Below are positions 1-6,011 of a stretch of DNA of 13,378 nt, piece after piece. Origin of the DNA: an uncultured Collinsella sp. Lineage in GTDB: Bacteria > Actinomycetota > Coriobacteriia > Coriobacteriales > Coriobacteriaceae. The notes under the pieces are model-generated. The model searched no databases. It was not told the origin of the DNA and saw nothing but the letters and a program-made list of their open reading frames with translations. Position 1 is the first letter of the stretch. Each line of letters opens with the position of its first letter. A program made the translations under genes and the position numbers. The DNA is taken from assembly GCA_900545995.1 (NCBI GenBank), contig URBM01000044.1:1-13378 (forward strand). The letters run 5' to 3'.

Positions 1-47
1 GAGATCCTGAGATGTCTCGTGGGCTCGGAGATGTGTATAAGAGACAG
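1..47 (+). other. Illumina P7/i7 index/Nextera read-2 adapter (artefact)
   Basis: Positions 14-47 match the 34-base Nextera transposase read-2 adapter, ending in the Tn5 mosaic end AGATGTGTATAAGAGACAG. Positions 1-5 (GAGAT) are the end of the P7 oligo, and 6-13 (CCTGAGAT) are an 8-base i7 index whose reverse complement ATCTCAGG I recall as Nextera index N715. This is library sequence left in the assembly. Translated, it gives the spurious peptide MCIRD seen in many database artefacts. The genome starts at 48. Confidence 0.98.
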
Positions 48-726
48 GCATAAGGCCGTGGGCGCAGCGAATGGTGCCGTGGCCCTCGGAGAGCGACTCG
101 ACCACGATGTCCTCAATACCCAGGTCATCGAGGCAGATGGCGACAGAGCAGACGTCGACGATGGAATCGACGGCGCCCACCTCGTGGAACATGACGGTCT
201 CGGGCGTTTTGCCGTGAGCCTTGGCCTCGGCAGCAGCGAGTACGGAAAAAATGGCGAGCGCGCGACGCTTGGCGCCATCGCTTAGCTGCGAGCCATCGAT
301 GATGGCGGTGACGTCGGCTAGCGAGCGGTGATGATGGTGGTGGGTGTGGTGATGATCCTCGTGCTCATGGGCGTGGCCCTCATGGTCATGCTCGTGGCAG
401 TGCTCGTGTTCGTGCTCGCCATGATCATGATGGTGGTGCTCATGCTCGTGCATGTGCTCGGCAGCTGCTTCGTTGCCGTAGAGCCAGGCCATGTCGTGGT
501 CGTGGTTCTCGAGCTCCTCTGCCAGCTGAACGTCAAAGTCGCAGGCGTCGATGCCATGCTTGTTTACGCGTGTAACGGCAATCTCAAAGCCGTCGACTGG
601 TAGCGTGGCGAGCTGCTCGCGCAGATGCTCCTCACTGGCGCCCAGATCGAGTAGAGCCGCGACGGTCATGTCGCCGCTGATGCCCGAGGTGCCGTCGATG
701 ATAAGCGTGTGCTGATGGTTGGACAT
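48..726 (-). CDS. larC: LarC, nickel-pincer cofactor nickel insertion protein (3' end missing)
   Basis: LarC (DUF111 family) inserts nickel into the pyridinium dithiocarboxylate precursor to make the nickel-pincer nucleotide used by lactate racemase LarA and relatives. The visible 226 residues start MSNQHTLIIDGTSGISGDM, the family's N-terminal signature, and include FHEVGAVDSIVDV at about 180-192 and the GHGTIRCAHG region near the cut. Residues 91-133 contain 25 histidines among Glu and Asp, a probable metal-binding or storage stretch that is part of the protein and not noise. ATG at 726 is supported by AAGGAG seven bases upstream, which overlaps the larB stop codon (TAAGGAG). The two genes are therefore probably translationally coupled. 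The family is usually around 400 residues, so nearly half is lost to the adapter junction. In Lactiplantibacillus larC is split by a frameshift; that part is not visible here. Confidence 0.93.
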
Positions 727-736
727 GAAATGCTCC

Positions 737-1519
737 TTAGCGGGCGCGGGATGTGCCGGCGCTCAGATGATTGATAAGACTTGCCTGGTAGGCGGCACCA
801 AAGCCGTTGTCGATGTTGACGACCGAAACGCCGCTGGCGCAGGAGTTAAGCATGGCGAGCAGTGCGGCCACGCCGCCAAAGCTCGCGCCATAGCCCACGC
901 TGGTGGGGACGGCGATGACCGGACAGCTCACAAGGCCTCCGATTACGCTCGCCAGGGCGCCTTCCATGCCGGCGATGGCGATGACCACCTGCGCCTGGGC
1001 AAGTTCCTCAGCATGAGCGAGCAGGCGGTGCAGGCCGGCGACACCCACGTCGTAGAGGCGATCGACCTCGTTGCCGTAGAACTCGGCCGTCAGTGCCGCC
1101 TCTTCGGCGACGGGCAGGTCGCTCGTGCCGGCGCAGGCGACGACAACGCGTCCGTTGCCGGTGGGGGAGGGCTTGCCACCCACCAGGGCGAGCTGGGCGT
1201 CCGGGACATATCCCAGGTCGATGTCGTTGTCGAGAAGCTCAGCGGTGCGCGCGGCTTTTTCGGTATCCAGGCGCGTGACCAGGATGCGCTCCTGGCCGGC
1301 ATCGAGTAATGCTTTGATAATGGCGGCAATTTGCTCGGCGGTTTTACCGGCGCCGTAGACAACCTCGCCGGCTCCCTGGCGCACTCCGCGCGAAAGATCG
1401 AGCTGCGCAAAGCCCAAATCGGCGGTCGGAGCCGTCTGGATGCGCGTAAGGGCATCGGCAGGGGTGACTGATCCGCCGGCAACACCGCTCAGCAGCTGCT
1501 CAAGATCTCGCTTATCCAT
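737..1519 (-). CDS. larB: LarB, pyridinium-3,5-biscarboxylate mononucleotide synthase
   Basis: LarB carboxylates nicotinic acid adenine dinucleotide and hydrolyses the phosphoanhydride, the first step of nickel-pincer nucleotide synthesis. The 260-residue protein has the PurE-like (AIR carboxylase) fold in its C-terminal half: ACAGTSDLPVAEEA at 128-141, IAGMEGALASVIGGL at 182-196, VPTSVGYG at 204-211 and the LNSCASGVSVVNIDNGFGAA tail at 224-243. I chose ATG at 1519 because GAAGGGA lies at a good distance upstream; an earlier in-frame GTG at 1552 has no ribosome site. It is followed ten bases later by larC. The partners larE and larA are not in the window. A 114-bp gap with an inverted repeat separates it from serB, so it may have its own promoter. 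Confidence 0.93.
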   Translation of the reverse strand: MDKRDLEQLLSGVAGGSVTPADALTRIQTAPTADLGFAQLDLSRGVRQGAGEVVYGAGKTAEQIAAIIKALLDAGQERILVTRLDTEKAARTAELLDNDIDLGYVPDAQLALVGGKPSPTGNGRVVVACAGTSDLPVAEEAALTAEFYGNEVDRLYDVGVAGLHRLLAHAEELAQAQVVIAIAGMEGALASVIGGLVSCPVIAVPTSVGYGASFGGVAALLAMLNSCASGVSVVNIDNGFGAAYQASLINHLSAGTSRAR

Positions 1520-1563
1520 ATATGTTCCCTTCGACGGCGCAAAGTCTAGCACTCAAAGGGTAT

Positions 1564-1597
1564 GTTTCCGAACACTAAGACAAAATTGTTCGGAAAC
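1564..1597. promoter_or_regulatory. Perfect 11-bp inverted repeat upstream of larB
   Basis: GTTTCCGAACA (1564-1574) and TGTTCGGAAAC (1587-1597) are perfect inverted copies separated by 12 AT-rich bases. They lie 45 bases upstream of the larB start and 37 bases after the serB stop. On the minus strand no T-run follows, so this does not look like an intrinsic terminator. A weak promoter-like pair (TTCGGA, 18 bases, TAGACT) would overlap the larB-proximal arm, so an operator controlling larBC is the simplest reading. The regulator is unknown. Confidence 0.55.
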
Positions 1598-1633
1598 TAT
1601 AGGACAGACTGATTCAATTGTTAGACGGATCGG

Positions 1634-2269
1634 CTAGTCACGCAGGATGATGTCCATGGCGAGCATCAGGTTGCGCTCGTCGATGGCAAACGGGGCGGCT
1701 TCGTGCGTCTTAGGCTTGGCGCAAAACGCGATGCCCGTGCCCGCGGCCTGGATCATGGGGATGTCGTTTGCCCCGTCGCCGATTGCAACGGTGTGGGCCA
1801 TATCGACACCGCACTCAACCGACCAATCCAGCAGCTGAATGAGCTTGGACTCCTTGGTCACAATGTCGGCAGCCAACTTACCGGTGAGCTTGCCGTCCAC
1901 GACCTCCAGGCGGTTGGCCAGGCAAAAATCGATGCCCGCGGCGGCCGCGATTTTGTCGGCGACCTCGTGGAAGCCGCCGCTCACCACGCCGACCTTCCAG
2001 CCCTTGCTGTGTGCCGAGCGCACAAGCTCCAGCGCGCCGGGGGTAAACGTCACGCGCTCAAAGGTGCGCTCGAACACGCTGTCGTCCAAGCCGGCGAGCA
2101 GCCCCACGCGCTCCACGAGCGCTTGCTTAAAGTCCAGCTCGCCGCGCATGGCGCGTTCGGTGATCTGTGCCACCTGTTCGCCTACGCCGGCCTCTTCGCC
2201 CAACAGGTCGATGACCTCCTGGTTGATGAACGTGGAGTCGATATCCATAACGATGAGGCGTGCAGTCAT
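1634..2269 (-). CDS. serB: Phosphoserine phosphatase SerB (HAD family)
   Basis: This enzyme hydrolyses O-phosphoserine to serine, the last step of serine synthesis from 3-phosphoglycerate, in the cytoplasm. The 211-residue protein is a complete HAD phosphatase without an N-terminal ACT domain. Motif I is DIDST with the nucleophile Asp9 and the acid/base Asp11 (Asp-Met-Asp is more usual). Motif II is VVSGGF with Ser97, a conserved Lys lies near 142, and motif III is GDGANDIP at 164-171. The helical cap is at about 15-80. ATG at 2269 follows GGAAAGG at a good distance; the upstream in-frame extension to 2338 has no family similarity. The gene is transcribed away from aspS. It is monocistronic or leads into larB. 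Confidence 0.93.
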   Translation of the reverse strand: MTARLIVMDIDSTFINQEVIDLLGEEAGVGEQVAQITERAMRGELDFKQALVERVGLLAGLDDSVFERTFERVTFTPGALELVRSAHSKGWKVGVVSGGFHEVADKIAAAAGIDFCLANRLEVVDGKLTGKLAADIVTKESKLIQLLDWSVECGVDMAHTVAIGDGANDIPMIQAAGTGIAFCAKPKTHEAAPFAIDERNLMLAMDIILRD

Positions 2270-2414
2270 GACGGGCCTTTCCAAGTGCTGTTTTATTGGG
2301 GCATATTGTCGCACGTGACGAGCGCGGGCGGGTGCCACGGTGCGTCAATTGTTTCGTCTCCGTCAAGTCTTTGGGCAGGAGCTACTTTTCCGCGGCACAT
2401 CGACACAGGTGCGA

Positions 2415-2420
2415 TAAGAT
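2415..2420 (+). promoter_or_regulatory. Possible -10 element for aspS
   Basis: TAAGAT sits 105 bases before the aspS start and resembles TATAAT. The same hexamer in a similar setting occurs before ebgA. No convincing -35 box is visible, so the call is weak. Confidence 0.3.
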
Positions 2421-2462
2421 AGAACGCCATGTCTGGCTGCGCGGTTTACGCAGGCTGGGCAA

Positions 2463-2504
2463 ATCTGTACGACGCCGCCCGGAACGACACGGGGCGGCAC
2501 AGAT
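2463..2504 (+). promoter_or_regulatory. Structured aspS leader hairpin
   Basis: ATCTGT (2463-2468) pairs with ACAGAT (2499-2504), and GCCGCCC (2474-2480) with GGGCGGC (2492-2498). This makes a 13-bp stem with a five-base bulge ACGAC (2469-2473) and an 11-base loop that also contains ACGAC. It ends five bases before the aspS ribosome site AAAGGAGG. There is no T-run, so it is not a terminator. It could modulate translation of aspS. Confidence 0.5.
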
Positions 2505-2525
2505 CCATAAAGGAGGATCACTGGT

Positions 2526-4313
2526 ATGAGCCAGACCCGTCCCATCGACGAGCATTCCATGCACACCCGTACCTGCGGCGAGCTTCGCCGCGAGAACGTG
2601 GGCGAAGAGGTCACCCTCACCGGTTGGGTGAGCCGTCGCCGCGATCACGGCGGCCTTATTTTCTGCGACCTTCGCGATCGCGAGGGCATCACGCAGCTCA
2701 CCTTCGACCCCGAGCACTCCGACGGCGATGCCTTTAAGATCGCCGAGACCATGCGTCCCGAGTGGCCCATCAAGATCCACGGCGTCGTGCGTTCCCGTGG
2801 CGAGGAGACCACCAACGCCAAGCTCGCGACCGGCGAGATCGAGGTCCTGACCGACCACGCCGAGGTGCTCAACACGTCCGTCACCCCGCCGTTCCAGATC
2901 GAGGACGGCATCGAGACCAGCGAGGACACCCGTCTACGCTATCGCTATCTGGACCTCCGTCGTCCCGAGATGATGGCCAACCTCAAGCTGCGCTCCGACT
3001 TTACCTTTGCCATTCGCGAGGCGCTGCACAACCGTGAGTTCATGGAGGTCGAGACGCCCTCCCTGTTTAAGTCCACGCCCGAGGGCGCCCGCGACTTCAT
3101 CGTTCCCAGCCGTATTCAGCCGGGCAACTTCTACGCCCTGCCGCAGTCCCCGCAGCTCCTAAAGCAGCTGCTCATGGTCGGTGGCGTCGAGCGCTACTAT
3201 CAGGTTGCCAAGTGCTTCCGCGACGAGGACCTGCGCGCCGACCGCCAGCCCGAGTTCACCCAGGTCGATATCGAGATGTCCTTCGTGGACCAGAACGATG
3301 TCATGAGCGCGCTCGAAGAGGTCCTGGCCGACGCCTTCGGCCGCATGGGCGTCGAGATGCCCACGCCGCTGCGTCGCATGGACTACTGGGAGGCCATGGA
3401 CACCTATGGCTCCGACAAGCCCGATACCCGCTATGGCATGCACCTGGTCGACCTGACCGACATCTTTGCCAACTCCAAGTTCAAGGTCTTTGCGACTGCC
3501 GCAAACGAGGAGGGCTCTGTCGTCAAGGCCATCAACGCCAAGGGCGCCGGTGCCTGGGCACGTGCCAAGATCGATAAGCTTGCCGGCGTGGCTTCCACGT
3601 TTGGCGCCAAGGGCCTGGCCTGGATCGCATTCCGCGAGGACGGTTCCATCAACAGCCCCATCGTCAAGTTCTTCTCGGACGAGGAGATGGCGGCTCTGCG
3701 TGAGCGCATGGACGTCGAGTCCGGCGACCTCGTGATGTTCGCCGCCGGCTCGCGCCTGCTCTCTGACGAGATCCTGGGCGGCATGCGTTCTCACATGGCC
3801 AATGCGCTCGAGATCAAGCGCGAGGGTCACGACTTCCTGTGGGTCGTTAACTTCCCGCTGTTCCACTGGGACGAGGACCGCAAGGCCTATGCAGCCGAGC
3901 ACCAGCCGTTCACCCTGCCGACCGAGACCGACATCGCCAAGATCGAGGCAGATCCGCTGGCAGCCGGTTCTTGCACCTACGACTTTGTCATGGACGGCTT
4001 TGAGGCCGGTGGTGGCGGTATGCGTATCCACAACGCCGAGATGCAGATGTCCATGCTCAAGCTCCTGGGCTTTACCGAGGAGCGTGCCGAGTCTCAGTTT
4101 GGCTTCCTCATGGAGGCTCTCAAGTTTGGTGCGCCCCCGATGGGCGGTTTCGCTCTGGGCCTGGACCGCGTGTGCATGCTGCTCACCGGTTCCGACTCCA
4201 TCCGCGACGTCATGGCGTTCCCCAAGACGGCCAGCGGCTCCGACCTCATGTCGGGCGCTCCGAGTGCCGTTAGCGGCGCCCAGCTCAAGGACGTCAGCCT
4301 GCGCCTGATGTAG
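2526..4313 (+). CDS. aspS: Aspartyl-tRNA synthetase (probably non-discriminating type)
   Basis: This class IIb synthetase charges tRNA-Asp with aspartate in the cytoplasm. The 595 residues match the usual bacterial length and order. An OB-fold anticodon domain comes first (TLTGWVSRRRDHGGLIF, 30-46), then motif 1 with YRYLDLRRPEM, motif 2 with FRDEDLRADRQPEFTQ from residue 231, the bacterial GAD insertion in the middle, and motif 3 GLDRVCMLL from 545. ATG at 2526 is supported by AAAGGAGG nine bases upstream. Met12 would be the more typical family N terminus but lacks a ribosome site. His41 lies where E. coli has Leu in RRRDLGSL; a His there is reported for enzymes that also charge tRNA-Asn, so the cell may rely on GatCAB for Asn-tRNA. 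That last point is inference. Confidence 0.97.
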   Translation: MSQTRPIDEHSMHTRTCGELRRENVGEEVTLTGWVSRRRDHGGLIFCDLRDREGITQLTFDPEHSDGDAFKIAETMRPEWPIKIHGVVRSRGEETTNAKLATGEIEVLTDHAEVLNTSVTPPFQIEDGIETSEDTRLRYRYLDLRRPEMMANLKLRSDFTFAIREALHNREFMEVETPSLFKSTPEGARDFIVPSRIQPGNFYALPQSPQLLKQLLMVGGVERYYQVAKCFRDEDLRADRQPEFTQVDIEMSFVDQNDVMSALEEVLADAFGRMGVEMPTPLRRMDYWEAMDTYGSDKPDTRYGMHLVDLTDIFANSKFKVFATAANEEGSVVKAINAKGAGAWARAKIDKLAGVASTFGAKGLAWIAFREDGSINSPIVKFFSDEEMAALRERMDVESGDLVMFAAGSRLLSDEILGGMRSHMANALEIKREGHDFLWVVNFPLFHWDEDRKAYAAEHQPFTLPTETDIAKIEADPLAAGSCTYDFVMDGFEAGGGGMRIHNAEMQMSMLKLLGFTEERAESQFGFLMEALKFGAPPMGGFALGLDRVCMLLTGSDSIRDVMAFPKTASGSDLMSGAPSAVSGAQLKDVSLRLM

Positions 4314-4338
4314 GCAAGCGGCTACATATTGCTTGCAA

Positions 4339-4371
4339 CGAGGGAAGGACGTGTGCCTTCCCTCGTTTTTT
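4339..4371 (+). terminator. Intrinsic terminator of aspS
   Basis: CGAGGGAAGG (4339-4348) and CCTTCCCTCG (4356-4365) form a perfect 10-bp stem with a seven-base loop, followed directly by six T residues. It lies 25 bases after the aspS stop codon. Confidence 0.93.
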
Positions 4372-4410
4372 ATGCGCCGAGATTGTGAGGGCTTGGGATG
4401 ATCGGGCGTC

Positions 4411-4612
4411 GCGGAAAGTGCGTCCCGGAATCTGTGTCCAGAACGGGTCACGCTTTCCCAAAGGGGGTCCTCTGGGAAAGCGCGACCCAGAATTCGGCAA
4501 AATAATGGGGCACAGTTTCCGGTTGAGCCGTCTAACGGAAACTGTGCCCCAGAATGAGCGCTCAAAACGGGGCAGGCTTTCCGCAACAACTGTCTGGCGG
4601 AAAGCCTGCCCC
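4411..4612. repeat. Array of three long hairpins plus one half-unit
   Basis: This fills the gap between convergent aspS and the regulator gene. Hairpin A: arms 4445-4460 and 4473-4488, 16 bp with one mismatch. Hairpin B: 4507-4521 and 4536-4550, 15 bp perfect. Hairpin C: 4569-4584 and 4597-4612, 16 bp perfect. Loops are 12-14 bases and unrelated. A right-arm-like copy (GCGGAAAGTGCGTCCC) at 4411-4426 lacks a clear left arm but could pair imperfectly with the left arm of A. Right arms follow a GCGGAAAG-N4-CCC pattern and are usually followed by AGAAT. Arms differ between units at several positions, with matching changes on the other side, so base pairing is preserved. No protein is encoded. Confidence 0.85.
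4565..4612 (-). terminator. Probable terminator of the LacI-family gene
   Basis: Read on the minus strand, the 16-bp perfect hairpin (arms 4612-4597 and 4584-4569) begins six bases after the regulator's TAA stop and is followed by GTTTTGAG. The T-run is short, so termination may be moderate. It is also the last unit of the hairpin array. Confidence 0.5.
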
Positions 4613-4618
4613 AGTTTC

Positions 4619-5635
4619 TTATAGCGAGTCTCTCTGGATCAGCTGCATGTGCATCACGGAGGTGGTGGGCTCGGCACCCTTGATCATGTCGAGCGCAATG
4701 TTGGCGGCCATGTGGCCTTCTTCGCGCAGGGGCTGGCGGACGGTCGTGAGCGCGGGGACGCAGCGCGTCGCAATCTCGTGATCGTCGAAGCCGACGACAG
4801 AAACGTCCACCGGAACGGATAGGCCTGCCTCGTTGAGTGCGGTGATGACGCCAGCCGCGATACGGTCCGATCCGCAGAGCACGCCATCGAAAGCAATCTC
4901 GCGCGCGAGGATCTGGTGCATGGCCTGATAGCCGTCTCCGTTGTTCCAGCCGGTATAGATAACGTTTGCGTCTGGGAGGTCTTCGCCCAAGACGGCACGG
5001 TAGCCGCGCAGGCGGTCGACAACAGCGGGGTTGTCTTGCGGTCCCAACACGGCGACGATATCTTTGCGCCCTCGCTCCTTCATAGCGAGCGCTGCAAAGC
5101 GTCCGCCCTCTTCGTCGTCAGAGTAGACCGTCGAGAACACATCGCGATAGGGGTGGCCCTCGAGCTGGCCGCACAACACGGTAGGTACGCCCAGCTCGCG
5201 CAGCACCTCGAGCAGCTCGCTGCCCTTGTAGGGGGAGACGTCGATCACGGCGTCGAACGAGCGGCGCTCAAAGTGCTCGCGTGCGCGGTTGCGCTCATGC
5301 GTAGAAGACGCCTGCAAGATAACGGGCAGATAGGACGACTCCGACAGTTCCTCGGTAATGCCGCTCAAAAACTCGCTATAGGTGGGGTCGCTGAAGAGCT
5401 CACTCAGGGGCTCGGTCACGAGCACGGCGATGATTTCCGTGCGCCCGACAGCGAGCGCTCGGCCACGAGCGTTGGGGACAAAATTGACTTCCTTGGCCGC
5501 CGCGCGGACGCGCCTTTTGGTTTCCTCGCTAATGCGGGGCGAATCGTTGAGAGCGCGCGATGCTGTGGAGCGCGACACGCCGGCAGCTGCGGCAACCTCG
5601 GCAAGCGTAGGTGCGGTGCGAACTGGTTGGGTCAT
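4619..5635 (-). CDS. LacI-family transcriptional repressor of the ebg operon
   Basis: A DNA-binding regulator of 338 residues. The N-terminal helix-turn-helix is at about 10-32 (LAEVAAAAGVSRSTASRALN), followed by the hinge NARGRALAVGRT at 55-66. The rest is a periplasmic-binding-protein-like sugar domain ending in the family's VSVVGFDDHEIATRCVPALTTVRQP segment. ATG at 5635 follows AGGAG five bases upstream. It is divergent from ebgA, and three LacI-type palindromes lie between them, so it very probably represses ebgA-ebgC-permease and is released by a galactoside or its product. It does not resemble E. coli EbgR closely beyond the shared family fold, and EbgR is not divergent in E. coli. Hence I give no symbol. 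The regulatory link is inferred from position. Confidence 0.9.
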   Translation of the reverse strand: MTQPVRTAPTLAEVAAAAGVSRSTASRALNDSPRISEETKRRVRAAAKEVNFVPNARGRALAVGRTEIIAVLVTEPLSELFSDPTYSEFLSGITEELSESSYLPVILQASSTHERNRAREHFERRSFDAVIDVSPYKGSELLEVLRELGVPTVLCGQLEGHPYRDVFSTVYSDDEEGGRFAALAMKERGRKDIVAVLGPQDNPAVVDRLRGYRAVLGEDLPDANVIYTGWNNGDGYQAMHQILAREIAFDGVLCGSDRIAAGVITALNEAGLSVPVDVSVVGFDDHEIATRCVPALTTVRQPLREEGHMAANIALDMIKGAEPTTSVMHMQLIQRDSL

Positions 5636-5878
5636 GGCGTCTCCTGGAGAATGCGGTCGATGTTGTCGCTGATACGGGCTGGTGCGGATACAGCTTACTA
5701 TAGTGCGCCTGAACAGCGTTCATGATATCCGGTGACCGGTGTCGTTTTGCAACCAAGCCGCAATCGAATACGTCTCGTATGGGTGAGATATCAGCGGGCG
5801 TGGCGGTTGCCTACGAGCTTAAGAACGATGTCTTGCGCTGAGTTTCGATACTCAGGGTGACATAAGTGTCGCGGTTGT

Positions 5879-5892
5879 ACAACCGGTTGCAC
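5879..5892 (+). promoter_or_regulatory. LacI-type operator copy 1
   Basis: ACAACCGGTTGCAC, with the perfect 10-bp core CAACCGGTTG and the central CG typical of LacI-family sites. The left half overlaps a second palindrome, GGTTGTACAACC (5873-5884), so this copy offers an extra half-site. Confidence 0.85.
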
Positions 5893-5923
5893 CGTTAACC
5901 CGAGCAAATCGACCGTTCAGCGG

Positions 5924-5937
5924 ACAACCGGTTGCAC
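5924..5937 (+). promoter_or_regulatory. LacI-type operator copy 2
   Basis: Identical 14-mer ACAACCGGTTGCAC, 45 bases after copy 1. Its right end (TTGCAC, 5932-5937) could serve as the -35 region of ebgA, so binding here would block polymerase. Confidence 0.88.
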
Positions 5938-5961
5938 AGTTTTTTGCATCGCCCGTAAGAT
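5932..5961 (+). promoter_or_regulatory. Candidate ebgA promoter
   Basis: TTGCAC (5932-5937) and TAAGAT (5956-5961) are 18 bases apart and resemble weak -35 and -10 boxes. They are framed by operator copies 2 and 3, as expected of a repressed promoter. Both boxes are poor matches, so this is a moderate guess. Confidence 0.4.
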
Positions 5962-5965
5962 AAGA

Positions 5966-5979
5966 ACAACCGGTTGCAC
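5966..5979 (+). promoter_or_regulatory. LacI-type operator copy 3
   Basis: Identical 14-mer ACAACCGGTTGCAC, 42 bases after copy 2 and 33 bases before the ebgA start. It would cover the transcription start of the candidate promoter. The 42-base spacing is close to four helical turns. Confidence 0.88.
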
Positions 5980-6011
5980 AAGAATCACTACGATGACGAA
6001 GGAGCATCACC

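Larger units (their letters stand above)
5636..6011. promoter_or_regulatory. Divergent regulatory region between repressor gene and ebgA
   Basis: This 376-bp gap contains the three operator copies, an overlapping palindrome GGTTGTACAACC (5873-5884) and a small 6-bp stem (CTGAGT/ACTCAG, 5838-5855). A -10-like TATAGT for the repressor gene lies on the minus strand at 5702-5697, without a clear -35. A near-palindrome CCGGTGACCGG at 5729-5739 is closer to the repressor gene. I see no open reading frame or RNA gene in it. Confidence 0.75.

Noticed and set aside
328..603. Plus-strand reading frame coding for a very hydrophobic, membrane-like peptide
   Set aside because: It is the antisense of the His-rich part of larC; CAC/CAT codons read backwards give GTG/ATG (Val/Met).
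2429..2737. Small gene or leader peptide upstream of aspS
   Set aside because: No ribosome site, it overlaps aspS in another frame, and it runs through the leader hairpin; no recognisable protein.
4411..4612. CRISPR array
   Set aside because: Units are hairpins with covarying arms and irregular spacing, not identical repeats with unique spacers, and there are no cas genes.
4619..5635. Calling the regulator EbgR
   Set aside because: Beyond the LacI-family fold I see no specific similarity to E. coli EbgR, and the orientation differs.
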